Below are positions 46,683-58,907 of a stretch of DNA of 64,000 nt, piece after piece. This stretch comes from Macrotrachela quadricornifera. Taxonomy: Eukaryota > Rotifera > Eurotatoria > Philodinida > Philodinidae. The translations under genes and the position numbers were made by a program. Location: NCBI GenBank assembly GCA_022393335.1, contig JAJEKB010021031.1, positions 281,685 to 345,684 of the forward strand, in the 5' to 3' direction. The notes under the pieces are model-generated. The model worked only from the letters and a program-made list of their open reading frames with translations, ran no database searches and had not been told where the DNA came from. The first letter of the stretch is position 1. The number at the start of each line of letters is the position of its first letter.

Positions 46683-48337
46683 ATGCCGAATAGACCAATT
46701 TATAATAATAATAGATGTAAAAACCTCAGATTTAAATCCCAGTTTTGCATGTACTTCAAAAAGTAAAAAGAATCGACGAACAATTGATTTTGATCGAACT
46801 GTCTAAAAACTAGCTATCTTGAGTCTATGCTCAGCATTTTGACCTTATCTCGCCAATGGCTTAGCCATTTGAGCTCTGGGACATCTCATTTGGACAGAAA
46901 AGTTTAGTCTATAAATTTATGCTACTCAAGTGAGTAAGTCATGAGATAAAAGAAGTGATAGATGTCAAAAACTGAGGAAATCTGAAGAAATATTACACTT
47001 CGGAACGGTGGTATTTTAGATTTTTCTCAGCTGGTGCACGATATCCTAAGATTATTTTTCTATAAGACATAGATCTCAGCAAGACATACCTTTTGTCGCT
47101 AAATTATATGAATAAAAACCTGGGTTGTCAAGTTAGCATTGACGACACTGTGGTCTACCCTATCTAGTGATCATCGAATCAACTCCTACAGTGATTGAAT
47201 ATTTTTAGAAATCAAAGAAATCGAGTTCAGATTCATGCTCAGCTTAGAAAACTGGATACGGATGAGTTCTTTTAGAATGGATTTGGGACTGCATCTAGTG
47301 AGATTATGATCATAGATAACCTTATGGATTTATGATAGATGCATGATAGACAGAGGCATCAGTATTTTTATAATAATCCACCAATATTAATAGATGTCAA
47401 GTCCGGATTTTTTCCATTTGATAACTCTTTTTAGTAGCGACAAAAACATGCATCCAGAACACCTCAAAACCACTGGCCACCCGAGACACATTTAGGCATA
47501 CTGGCCTTGGGATACAGATTTTGGGAGCCTGTTGAGGCAACTTTCACTTAAAAAACTATGATTTGATTCAAAACGAATATCATATTCGGAATCAGCGTTA
47601 AAAACTGAGTCGATTTATATATATTGTAAATAATTCTGAGAAAAAACTTTTGTTTTGAAAAATTCCTCTACGTCCCTCAGTGATGGACTAGTCAATAATC
47701 ACAATTTTTTCGATAACTCAGTCATTTCCTGACGAACCGTTCTTAGCTTCGAACTCGACCGAGATATTGATGAGATAATTTTGTGCACAAAATTTCAGCT
47801 CGATCGAATATAATAGGAAAGAGTTATCATGTAAATGGATGGGCGAACAAGCTGACCGATTCTAGAATGTACTCACTTTTTGAGTACACAAAAACCGTAT
47901 GTCCCCCTGCTTAGGCGAGAGCTGCCTACTGTGCGTGAGGGACAAACGAAAGATAGTAGGTAACTCATAGTACTGGAAATCCCCAAGTTAATGACAAAGA
48001 CATTCTGTATCGGTGATGAATAATAAATGTTAGCTTTTTTTTTGTTTTTTTGTTCGTTTTACACATCAATTTATTTTCATATGATACGTAAACCAAACAA
48101 GAATGACACAATGTGTATTGAAACAAATAAATTTGTAAGTAATACTGGAATAGATATGTTACTTTAATTTAATATTGAAGTTAAAAGAATATTTTCATTT
48201 TTAAAAGTAAAAATTAGAATCTTTTTATTCTACCATTAATTGAGTGAAAATTAAAGAAAAAGTATAGATACTTCATCTGTTGTTGTTATTGTTGTCAATT
48301 ATGATTTATTTTTATTTGTTTTAATCATTTACATTAG
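46683..48337. other. Intergenic, upstream of the NACHT gene
   Basis: Words such as atagatgtcaaa recur (near 46700, 46960, 47390) but no element ends were found. No recognised gene. A possible small first exon of the next gene (ATG at 48081, donor at 48135) was tested and its phase does not fit the acceptor at 48336. Confidence 0.4.
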
Positions 48338-51300
48338 ACCGAATGGAAGTAATGATTTGACGACGGTGATAAATGATAATTTTCAAGCATTAAAAGAAGA
48401 AATATTACGTGTTCGTAATCGAGTAGAGCAAGACAATATCGACTATCCAGAATTTAAACCAGCTTCAATCACTAAAGAGAGATCAACTGATGAAATTGAT
48501 AAAATAAGAAGTAAGATTGATGAATTTCAACAAGAATTTATAAGAAACAATCAGAACAGAGTAAATAATGGACAAACGAAGGAAGAACTAAGTTCAAATC
48601 CCTATGGACTCTTTTGTCGTCGATTGGCACGTACGTTGTATAAATTTACAATTTATTTTGCTGCTTATGATCGAATATTCGTCGGATCTGATTCCTTATT
48701 TGACGAAGCAGAACGAGTATTCGATCAACAATGCTGTTTATATAATCAACTGTGTCGTGTTGACTACCCTTTTTCTGAGATGAATGATTTACTCACATAC
48801 GAATATAAACTAGCCCAGCGACAACATGAATTTTATTTGACAGTTGGCGATCGGCACAGTTTGTTGACATTGAAAAACAAATATTCTCTAGCACTTTCGA
48901 CATATTTGGATCAGTGTATTAATTTTCACGCGCATCATGTTATCGATATATGTGAGAACATGAACTCATTGCCAAATAGTATAATCGTTGAGGAACAACA
49001 ACGTCAAAGATTGACAGAAGCTTTCAAGCGTCTCCGTATTCCTCTCACTTTGCCAAATCTATGCGTACGCCCAAACCTCGACTACAAGACCGAACAGTCA
49101 TCAAATCAAAATTCATTTGGCTCATTTATTCCTTCAAAAGCTCTTACCAAACGACAATCTGATATTTCTACTGAGCGTGTAGAGACAATCATTCGAGATT
49201 ATCGTTGGTCTGTTCTTCTCGGCAATTCCGGTTCTGGCAAGACAACATTGGCTCGATGGTTAACTTACACGCTTGCTCAAGCTATAAAACAGAATCGAGA
49301 GCTAGTCTCTATTGGCGAGGGAGAAAAAGAGAAACATTTGGGAATAGCTCGTTTACCCATCCTCATTCGTGTGAATGAATTCACGTATTGGCTACGAAGA
49401 AATCCAACTTCCACATTATTCGATTATATTGGACAACACACCTGGTACGATAAGTTATACCTAGAAAATAAATCCGATATGGTAAAGGAATTTATTCGTC
49501 ATCATCATGCATTGATCATTCTCGATGGTCTCGATGCAGTAACAACTTCTGAGGTTCGTACTCGAGTGTTGAAATTGATACATGATTTTATCGATTCATA
49601 TGTGTTTTCATCGGATTTCATCTCTGCTTATGATGATATCGAAATGGCAAAGATGTGGCCTAAAGAAGTATATCGATGGCAAGGTTTACAGAGTGGAAAT
49701 ATGATCATTATGACAAGCAACATGGCTGATTATGATGTTCAACCAGTGCAAGGTGCACTGATTACACACTGTGAAATTGTGTCTATGACTTCATTAGATA
49801 TATCAGATTTTGTCACGACATGGTGTGTTAATGTCAGAGCAGAAGTGCTTAACTTGTTTACAACGATTTTACCAGAACTAGAAGAGAACCAATTAGTCAG
49901 AATTCGAGACTGGTTGTGTGCCAATGAACTGCTTGACAGATTAAATTCAAGGAAGGAAATATCAGCATGGTTATCCAATCGACGTCTCCTATTGGCTTTG
50001 TGCATTTTATTTGCCCGACAAAGTAGTCAGTCATTTGCCAACATTCAAGTGTTACTTTACGAAAAAATAGTCGAATTAGTGCTTCAACAATGGCAACACC
50101 AACAATCAAGAATAGGAAGTGATGTGCTCAAATATGTCCTTTCTCGATTGGCTCTGTACGTTCACTTGCGTTCAAAGTCAGGCCTTATTGATGAGTTTGA
50201 TTTGAAAACATTGTGTCGACTTTCACTCAAACAGTGGAGCGAAAAAAATTGTTATGAATATTATTCTTTAACTCCATTTGAACTTCAATATACAATAGAA
50301 GAGTTTATTGTACTTCTTAATGAAAATACCGGAATAATTGCTGCTCCGTATCTTGGGGTCTATGGTTTTTTTCATTCAAGTTTTCAAGAGTACTTTGTCA
50401 GTAGATCAATGATAACAATTAGTTCATTATCCAAAGAATTGGCTGCTCGCCTTTGTGACTTCTATTCTCAACCTTTAATGCGTGGCTCGCTTCTACTTGC
50501 CATGGGTAAAATTAGTTCAGAATGGGATTCCATACGTTATGATGAATTTTGTAAACAATTGATTTCATACGGCAAACGTTGTAATAAATATGTTCCCTTG
50601 GGAGCTCTATTATTCGTTTCATCCTTATCTGATCTGGCTTGTTTACCATCTCAATCGATTATATTCAAAGCTTTAGATAAATTGTTGTTTGTGGATGATG
50701 ATGGACCAGAAACATGCCTTTTTCAAACTTCGTTGTCAGATGCTTTCGATGTACTACCAGTCTCAATAATTCAACAGTGGTTTAAAAAAAAATTATTCGG
50801 AAACGTTGCTAGCCGTGTGAAAATGATGTTGATTTTATGGACTGTCATGAATACACGAGAAACTCTGCCAAGATGGTTCGATACAGATTTTATGGTGATA
50901 CTTTGGAGTTGCTTTAGTCGTTTTGAAGAAAAGCTTGATGTTTATATACAAAAATTTTTGACGACAATTAATATGAGCGTTTGTTTTCGACGACAAGAAC
51001 ATATGTTTGAAGATTTGCGTAGCTATCTATTAGCCAAACCCCACGTTCTTGCATCGGTAGACCCTTGGATTTTAGCAGCCGTCATTGTCTTGTATGGAGG
51101 ACTTCAAAGAGATGAGTACAGAAACCAGCATCCATCAGTTACCTTTTCTCCCACATTTATAAATCACAATTCGCCTTTGTCATCTATTTTTATTGAATAT
51201 TTCGAGAACACAGCAGATCAAGCGAATAGAATTCAACGCCTGATTGATCGGTGTCATGAAAATATACATACTGCTGCACCATCAGACGTATCTCTACCAG

Positions 51301-54300
51301 TGGTACATAGTTTCGTTGTCTTGCTCTGTCTTAATGGCGTCAGTCAACCATGGGTCTATCTCCAATACAAGAATCAAAAGGCTCTGCAGTTGGCCATACG
51401 CTATATAAAATTGATTCGAATTTACTTGCATGATTACTATATCGGGGTGAAATTAGATGATATAATTGATGTTACTAAAATAGATAAGCAAGTGACTAAT
51501 GATGAGAAATTTGTTGTTTTTCAATTATTGGCTCATGTCTACGGGTTATTAGCTTGTACCAATTATTGTTCACATCGAATTCAGTCATTGGGTAAAATAA
51601 ATACAAGACTTGTCAATCTTAAACTCCCAATTTCATTCAAACGACGACCATTTCTTGAATATAATGAAGCGATGCGTCTAACCATTTTATCATCTGTGTA
51701 TTGCATTCCACCACGAGCATGCAGATCGATAGATGATATTGAAACACTTGAACGAGATGATATAGATCTTGTAAAGAACAACTGTCATCCATTTCAATTA
51801 TTACAAGATTGTCCAACTCTACTTCTAATTAATTACTTACCGAAACATATACAATCACTATATACTCATCTGTTCGCGAACAATGTATCTTTACCATTTG
51901 TACATCTCCTGGTTGAATTTCTTACTCAGATTCAATACATGGAAATAAGCTCACTACGTCTCTGGATTTTACTCACCGTTTTAGAACCAATTTTGATCAA
52001 ACATAAAATGATGAATTTTCTTCGTGCGATAATCAATCGCGCATTTGATACAATTACAGTAGTAAGTTATGCATATCTGGTCGAGCAAATACGCGAACAG
52101 AGTTATGTTCAGTCTTTGGTAAACCGATTACTGCCATTTAAGGATTTAGAAAAGCAACCCTTTTCCGTGGAAGCTGCTATAAAAGAGGAACAGATTCATC
52201 TATCGACAGCACAGAATGATTTAGAAATTCACACCGCTTCGATGAATTTGGCTAATCTGACCGATGATGAGATGAATAGTACACAAGCTTGGTTAGCGAT
52301 TAAAGACATCAAGAATTCTTTGTGGAAACAAGATGCTTACATTGAACTCTCTCGTATCAATGTTTTCTTGAGAAAAGAGCTAATGAATAAAAATCATTTA
52401 TTAACTGAATTTATTCAGATATTGGCAAAATCTGAAACTTCAATATCGTTCTTAGCCTTCATCGCCGTATTCGTTCGTTATTTGCCCTATCTCAAGCAAA
52501 TGTCCTCCATGAAAAAATATATACTGATTTGCGAGATAATCGATCGAATGCGAATAGTGTCACCGATTGAACAGCAAGCAATTTGTCAAGCTCTCGCTCA
52601 CTTCTCCTTTCTTCGTCGCGTTATTTGCCAATTTATACATCGTTCTGGTTGGAGGAATGACATCGATGCACTTAAATGCATCTTCCAAATGAATTCTATT
52701 CCATTTGCTGACATGTTTCGTTCATCGATGTATCAAATTTCTATATCATCGATGTACCTGAACGAACTATCTTTTGATGTTCAGCTAGTGCAGGATTGGC
52801 TCGATAGTGTCTCTATTGAAGATGCTTTACCACATTCTACTTTGTCTCTTACTTTGTTTGGTGAATGTTTGCTAGAACTCAACAAACGAATCAAAATCGC
52901 TGATGAATTGACATAGAGCACGACAATCGTCGACAAGATCAATACGCTCCTTCGATCTTCCTTCTTGGCAGTAGACGAACCTCAGCTTTTAACCCTGAAC
53001 AAATTTCTTCGCCAGTTTAACGGATTAGAAGACGAATTTACCTCTTTATCAATTGCTAAATGGCATGCTTACCATTCCGATTCCAATCTTAAAATGTTCG
53101 CTTACCACGGTGCCCTTTTACTTGCTCAATATGGTATCTGGACCTCTAATATTCTTGATATATGCTGCGAGCTACTGGCCAGTAAGGATGACTTCTATCG
53201 AAGAAAAGCGAACTCAGTGATCAAGGCATATGCATCTCATGATTTCCACATTAATTTAACTGTTCTCCTTCAATGGGTAACAAAATGGAATACATATCCG
53301 ATAGAAACCATCATTCAAGTCAAGGAATATCTTCGTTGCTCATTTAATTTGCATCGATCTGATGAAATCGAACTAATTATCCGAGAAGAACGCAAGCATT
53401 TCGATACTAAGGGTTCGAATAATTCGCGATCAATTTTTCTTACCTCTCGAATCTCTTTCGTTGAGCTGATTGGAAAAATGACGCCCGAAGCTACAGCTCA
53501 TATGAATAAGATAATTGATTCATTATCGGATTTGGATAATCCTATAGACTATTATTTCTTCTTGTGGATGATCAGTCATAAATCTATTTCGCAGCAAATC
53601 AGCAACAACTACGTCGATTCTCTACTAAATATCCTACAAAATGATCGTAATCCAGATGTACAAATTGCTATTATTCAAGCTCTGGTTTCTTGTCAAAAAA
53701 ATGACGATGTGAGAAAGACTTTACGGAATATGATAAGAGAGAATATTAAAAGTAATAGTCATATCCAGAATCCAATCGAACATTCAGTCTACAAGCATTA
53801 CTCTTCGCTTATTATCGATGCTAACTATCATCTGTTCAATGATAATACCGACCATCTTCTACACATTGCTGCACAATGGATCATCATGCACAAATCTGAA
53901 TTGCTTCCTATATTTGTTCAGGAGACATTCGAGAGTCTGTGTAAGAACGAAGTATGTAGATTGGAAACGAATTGGACCTATATAGAAGTGGCTGACTTGA
54001 TATGTGAAGAAATTTCAAATGAATTTTGTCAAACTGTTCGTCAGAGTTTATTTGGTGAACAATCTTTCATAGATGTTCTATATCAAACGAGCAAGAAAAT
54101 AGATCGATATCGACAACGATATGTTTGCTTCAATTTATATTCTCGATTCAAAGTGATCACTAATGAGTATGTTTCGATGCTCATGACGATGGCTGTGGAA
54201 GACAACATCGAGGCAAATTCTGACTATTCAGTATTGAGCTTATTCATCTTTAAAGGGTTAAGTTTACATGATCGGGAACCAGTGGATCATCTTTTATCTG

Positions 54301-54617
54301 CAATGAAATCAATCTCTCTTTGTCAACGCTTTTATGCAATGAAAATGCTCAATCATTTAGTCAAGATTGATTGCGTTTCAGTTATCGAGTTTCAAGAAGC
54401 ATTGATAACAGCTATTGAAGATCCTTGGTCATATCAAAAATCTTTCCATCGTCTCTCAAAAGGACAGTTCGATTATGAATTGAAGCTCGCACTTCGTCGA
54501 CTTTTACTGTCAACAGTGAAGAATACACAAAGCCAATTGCCTGCATTAGAAATTTTCGACAAAAGTGCCTCTCTAACATTTCCAACCCTCATTTTTTCTA
54601 CTAGTTCCGATAACTAA
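48338..54617 (+). CDS. Giant NACHT NTPase with C-terminal helical repeats; 5' exon not found; one in-frame TAG
   Basis: The visible exon starts after the acceptor acattag at 48337; no good ATG begins the frame, so at least one upstream exon is missing. From 48339 the frame is 2093 codons with one TAG at 52914-52916. Domains in order: ~280 residues of helical N-terminal region; NACHT with Walker A GNSGSGKTT (nt 49221-49247) and Walker B ALIILDGLDAV (near 49507-49540); the winged-helix-like end of the NTPase module, FFHSSFQEYF (near 50365-50395); then ~1400 residues of Leu-rich helical sequence resembling HEAT/ARM solenoid. NACHT proteins are STAND-class ATPases that assemble on sensing a ligand, often in innate immunity or cell death. 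Function here is inferred only to that level. The same frame continues past the TAG for 567 codons, so the stop is either a nonsense mutation, an error, or the boundary of two genes. An AATAAA follows at 54655. Confidence 0.85.
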
Positions 54618-54762
54618 CGATGTTGATGTCCTATGTCTCTATTTATTATCCTAGAAATAAAATTTTGCCTACAGAAAAAGCAAAGGAATTAGTAATATCG
54701 TTTAATAAAAAATTCAGACACCTTTCTTTACAATTATTCAGTGCGCGTATTCACTGATGAAT

Positions 54763-56499
54763 CTATTGACAAATCCATAACTCTATCCTATTATTTGGAT
54801 AACCTGTTCGACGAATTGAACTCATCGATGACAAATGTTCTTTTAACCATTCGACCAATTCATCTTTCTCTGAGGATAACAATCCGAGCTGGTCTTGTTG
54901 GAAGAAACAAATTAATGCTCGAATATTAGATTTTGTCTTAATAAGATCAAGAGCGTCCCATCGATGTTGCAAATTGATCGAGAGAACTTCACATTGACGT
55001 CCCAATGATGAGCTAATCAATGCGGAACATTGCGAAGCATTCAAATACAAGTCTTTGAAAGAGGAACAATGCGACACTTTCAGACGACGAACAGATGCAC
55101 TAGTGATTTTTGATAATATCGGTAGCAAATCTAATGATAGGATCACTGCTAACGAGTAGAGACAGGGTGCCCGATCAAGTAAAATCTGTAACTCTGATTG
55201 TGCCTTATTTTCGTTCAGGATTGCAGTGAGAGAAGTGAGATGATCAAGTGTTGGAATCAATGAATAAATGTTATTATGTGTAGGAAGGTTGATATATAGG
55301 AAGCGAAGATTTGAAAAGTAAATTGAAGGTGAATACCAATTCTCGATATAACTTTCTAAGTTCAAATTATGTACCGATTCATACGACAAATAAGTTCGAT
55401 CATCGGGATGAGTCGATTTGAATCGTCTTACTTGATTTCGAACATTGAATCGATCCAAATAATAAGGTAAAGTATAGAGAGAGATTGTTTCATCTTCGAT
55501 ACATAAATTCCATTCACATCGAACAAACCAACGATGTTTCTCGAGCCAGAATGAAGTTCGATATGTCTCTAATAATTCGTCAATTTGCTTTTCTCTTTTA
55601 TTCTTATCAAGAAACTTGAATTCCATGTGCAATCGAAAGTCTTCAAGTCGAGGTAAATGATCGACGATGATCTGTTGCCATGCGTAACCGTTCAAAAAAA
55701 TATTTGATGTATCCATCATTAAGATACGCAAATTTGGTGTGTTTCGAAATAGAGAAATCATGGCAGAATCTGTAGCGATTATAATTATATTCAATATCGT
55801 CATGGATGAAGCTGTTTGAGGTAATAGTGTTTGAATACCAAGATCGGAAAACAGAGTCGTGTCAAGATGGCGAAGTTGAGGGGTATGCTTGAATAGATTA
55901 GTCAAATCTTTCAAATAAAATCTAAAAAGTCGTGCTGAAACAAATTGAATTGAGCATGAAACCGTTGCTAGTTTAGGAAATATGCTTTGATGGACGATAT
56001 CACGGCCCAGTTCACAATACTTGAGTTTAGGCAGACGCCAGATGGTGTTAATTAAGTTGATGAATCCTTTGGTACGTCCAGCACAACATTTGGTCAAAGT
56101 CAAACGAGTCAGTTGACTTGGAAACGAAGATTCATCCAAAATTGTGTTAATTGTCTCAATGGAATCAATATGAAAAAGGGATAGCGATTGTAAATGAGTG
56201 AATTGATTGAGAGTGAAACCGTAGGCTAGAAAGTGATTAATGAGATTTGGAGTTTCGTCGTGATCAGGAAGGCAAAGTGAAATAACTCGACTAGTGATCA
56301 GTGGTAAATACTGTCCAAGTACGAGATCAAAATTACTTTTAGATACGGATCGAAAATCGAATCGATAATGTTGAAAATGAACGAAAAGCAGTGTGTCAAA
56401 GCGATGATTAAGACCATGAAAGGCACAAAGAATATGAATACCATCTAAAAATTCAAAGAGCTCCAGCAAGAGCTCGTTAGCCAACGATTCTAGCTTCAT
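54763..56499 (-). CDS. F-box protein with leucine-rich-repeat-like body
   Basis: 578 residues from the ATG at 56499 (MKLESLANELLLELF). The frame is open a little further upstream but has no earlier ATG. Residues ~1-45 form an F-box-like domain (L-x-N-E-L-L-L-E-L-F-E-F-L-D...LNHRFD). The rest is an irregular series of leucine-rich segments (LTRLTLTKC, LRHLDTTLF, NLRILMMDTS, LRFLYINLP). Such proteins usually link substrates to an SCF-type ubiquitin ligase through Skp1. Substrate unknown; cytosolic or nuclear. The gene is convergent with the NACHT gene, 145 bp apart; a TTTATT at 54642 (AATAAA on this strand) lies within that spacer, so the 3' ends may overlap. Single exon, frame intact. Confidence 0.85.
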   Translation of the reverse strand: MKLESLANELLLELFEFLDGIHILCAFHGLNHRFDTLLFVHFQHYRFDFRSVSKSNFDLVLGQYLPLITSRVISLCLPDHDETPNLINHFLAYGFTLNQFTHLQSLSLFHIDSIETINTILDESSFPSQLTRLTLTKCCAGRTKGFINLINTIWRLPKLKYCELGRDIVHQSIFPKLATVSCSIQFVSARLFRFYLKDLTNLFKHTPQLRHLDTTLFSDLGIQTLLPQTASSMTILNIIIIATDSAMISLFRNTPNLRILMMDTSNIFLNGYAWQQIIVDHLPRLEDFRLHMEFKFLDKNKREKQIDELLETYRTSFWLEKHRWFVRCEWNLCIEDETISLYTLPYYLDRFNVRNQVRRFKSTHPDDRTYLSYESVHNLNLESYIENWYSPSIYFSNLRFLYINLPTHNNIYSLIPTLDHLTSLTAILNENKAQSELQILLDRAPCLYSLAVILSLDLLPILSKITSASVRRLKVSHCSSFKDLYLNASQCSALISSSLGRQCEVLSINLQHRWDALDLIKTKSNIRALICFFQQDQLGLLSSEKDELVEWLKEHLSSMSSIRRTGYPNNRIELWICQ

Positions 56500-57146
56500 C
56501 TCTTCTCCGTCGACAATAATAGAGTCCACGAATAACAACAAAAAAAAGCTTCACTATTTTCCAACTATGATGCAACTTATACAGAACAGAAAAAAAATTC
56601 GCTCGTATTTTTTTCGTTATCTCTACTGCAATAGTCGTGACTCAGTCGACGAGAGAATAACATATTTAGATAGCGTTATTGACAAAAAGAATAAAAAAAA
56701 GTATTTTTACTTTTTTTTTTTATCTATGCACGTTGCTTTTCGTTCTTCATTAGAGAAGAAAATCGGTTGTGATCGGATCGTCTATTAATTTGCTTCTTCT
56801 TGTCATTGTGAGAGATTGAGAGAGGAATCTTTTTCATTTTAGCGAAGACTTGATAGAAACTTCAAACAACTATATACAGTATCGAATAATTAGTTTCTTA
56901 TTTTTCACCATTGATTACTTGTGAGTGAGAACAAACACCACAACAATCTCTTCACTATTTTGAAGAGTATTTATGGGCATTTTCTTTCAAGTAAATGAAT
57001 GTTATGAACCATTTGGTCACTTAGGGTTGAGCGCCAAGCAGATAAAAATATAAGATGCGATGGAAAGCTATTCACAAAAGACTTTCTATGATGTTCTCGA
57101 GTGGAAATGAGTCAAATGACTTCGACTTCCGAATAATACGCAGGCC
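56500..57146. other. 5' region of the F-box gene, no recognised gene
   Basis: AT-rich with poly-A/T tracts; the promoter of the minus-strand F-box gene should lie here. No recognisable coding sequence or repeat. Confidence 0.35.
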
Positions 57147-57453
57147 CCACCTTAAAAAAAGGATCTTAAGTTGGGTACAACTTCGGAACCATTTCAGAAT
57201 ATTAATAAAATGGTTTCGTATCAAAAGTTTCGTACAAAACCCTCTTTTTTTGATAATTATGACAAACGCTCTATACAGAAAATTTCGTACTGAACCTAAA
57301 TCAAAAACTAAAACTAAGGTCCTGCACAAGGTGCTGTCGTGTCAAACATTATATATGTTGGTGAAGTTAGCGACAGATTCGAGTTTTTCCAACGAACATT
57401 CGCACATTAACTTTTGTCGAAGCAGCTCATCCCTGCATCTTTTACAACTCGAC

Positions 57454-57887
57454 TAGACATGCACCAGTCCCAGTCATGACTGGGTGACTGGGTCCCAGTC
57501 CGACTGGGTACCAGTCATGACTGGTCACCAGTCCGACTGGGACCCAGTCATTTTGAGGTACCCAGTCTTTTGAGTGAAAAGTAATTCTAGATGGTCAATA
57601 AGTTCATAAATGGTTTGGATAGAAAAAGGACTGGGTACCCAGTCACTCAGTCGTGACTGGGTATACCCAGTCGCGACTGGTACCCAGTCCTTTTTCTATC
57701 CAAACCATTTATGAACTTGTTGACTATACAACATCACTTTTCACTCAAAAGACTGGGTACCTCAAAATGACTGGGTCCCAGTCCGACTGGTGACCAGTCA
57801 TGACTGGGACCCAGTCGGACTGGTGACCAGTCATGACTGGTACCCAGTCGGACTGGGACCCAGTCAACTGGAACTGGTGCATGTCTA
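57454..57887. mobile_element. hAT-type MITE built of iterated CCCAGTC/GACTGGG words
   Basis: Perfect 15-bp inverted ends (TAGACATGCACCAGT and complement) delimit 434 bp, flanked by the perfect 8-bp duplication AACTCGAC (57446-57453 and 57888-57895). An 8-bp duplication is typical of hAT transposition. The body is a long foldback in which GACTGG and CCAGTC words alternate many times at both ends, around an inner inverted pair (aaaaaggactgggtaccc / complement). No coding capacity. It is inserted inside hairpin-array copy 2. Confidence 0.93.
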
Positions 57888-58069
57888 AACTCGACGAACT
57901 GCATCCATTGGTGCAATCAGATTTTTCATAGCCAAAAGTATGACCGAGAAAATCTTAAAAAACTAGTGTTTTTTTAATGACATAGTGGCAAGGTATTTGA
58001 GTAAATATATTTAAATGACTATCATATTGTAATTCAGTCACCTACATATATAGTAAGGCCGCGAAACAA

Positions 58070-58830
58070 AACGGCGAATGAATAGTGGGCACATAGGCTC
58101 AGTAAGGATCTACGAAAGGTTTCGTAGAAATATACAAAGCCTATAGAGAATACATGAAAAATTCAATAGTTTCGCAAAGAAACATATAGAACTATTAGGT
58201 GACCTATAGAGCGATAAAGAATTTGGCAGAGAATCTAGCAAACCTTTAGATAAACTACGAAACTATAAAGGATTTTTCAGGGAGTATAAGAAATCTTTAA
58301 ACGACCCACGAAACTAACGAATATTTCATAGATAATGCATAAAATCTTCCGATGAATTGCAGAAGTATTATGGTTTCGCGAATAATATTCCAAAACTTTG
58401 GAACAGTTACAGAACCATCAAGGATTTCACATAAAATATATGGAATCTTTGGATGATCTCTGAAATTATCATAAATTTTCGAGATTTTGCGAAACTATCA
58501 ACAATTTCGAATATAGGGCACAATATCGTTTGAACGACTTCGAAATATCAATGATTTCGTATAACTTATACGAAGCCATTGACAGTTTCGTGAATAATGT
58601 GTCCGAAACTATTGAAGCGCCTACGAAACTATGTATGGCCTCATAGAAATCATACGAAACCATGGAGAGTTCAATACGCAATGCACGGAACTTCTAGAGA
58701 ATTTCGTAGAAAAACTTCAAATCCTCTTCAATTTTCGGAACCTAAAAAGGTTTTGTCTAAAAATTACGAAACAATTTTCATGCCACTAAACTTAAAATGG
58801 TTTCATAAAACAGTCTTCAAAGTTCAGTAT
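58070..58830. repeat. Second ~50-bp hairpin array
   Basis: Words cgaaac, tttcgtag, gaaaccat and agtttcg recur through the region (for example 58120-58140, 58470-58520, 58555-58600, 58630-58680) in both orientations, as in 45290-46650 but more decayed. Confidence 0.65.
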
Positions 58831-58907
58831 AACACTTTTTTTTAGAGTGTATGAAGTATAAAAAGATAAGTACATCTTTCAGTATTTTATTACGTTTTAA
58901 TTTTTAG

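Larger units (their letters stand above)
57147..58849. mobile_element. Hairpin-array element, copy 2, with a nested hAT-type MITE
   Basis: The left part (ttaaaaaaaggatctt, ggtttcgtat, tttcgtacaaaacc) and the right end (tttttttagagtg followed by TA at 58850-58851) match the termini of copy 1 at 42363-46679. The array start (aaacaaaacggcgaatgaatagtgg near 58070) also matches. The exact left end is decayed and uncertain. It is shorter than copy 1 because copy 1 holds more insertions and a longer array. Confidence 0.6.

Noticed and set aside
48081..48134. Possible first exon of the NACHT gene (ATG, 18 codons, GTAAGT donor)
   Set aside because: It ends in phase 0 while the acceptor at 48336 needs two bases carried over; joining gives an early stop.
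52861..52916. A 56-bp GT..TAG segment that would remove the TAG of the NACHT gene as an intron
   Set aside because: Size is right for this genome, but removing it changes the reading phase and soon meets stops, and the segment itself reads as good coding sequence.
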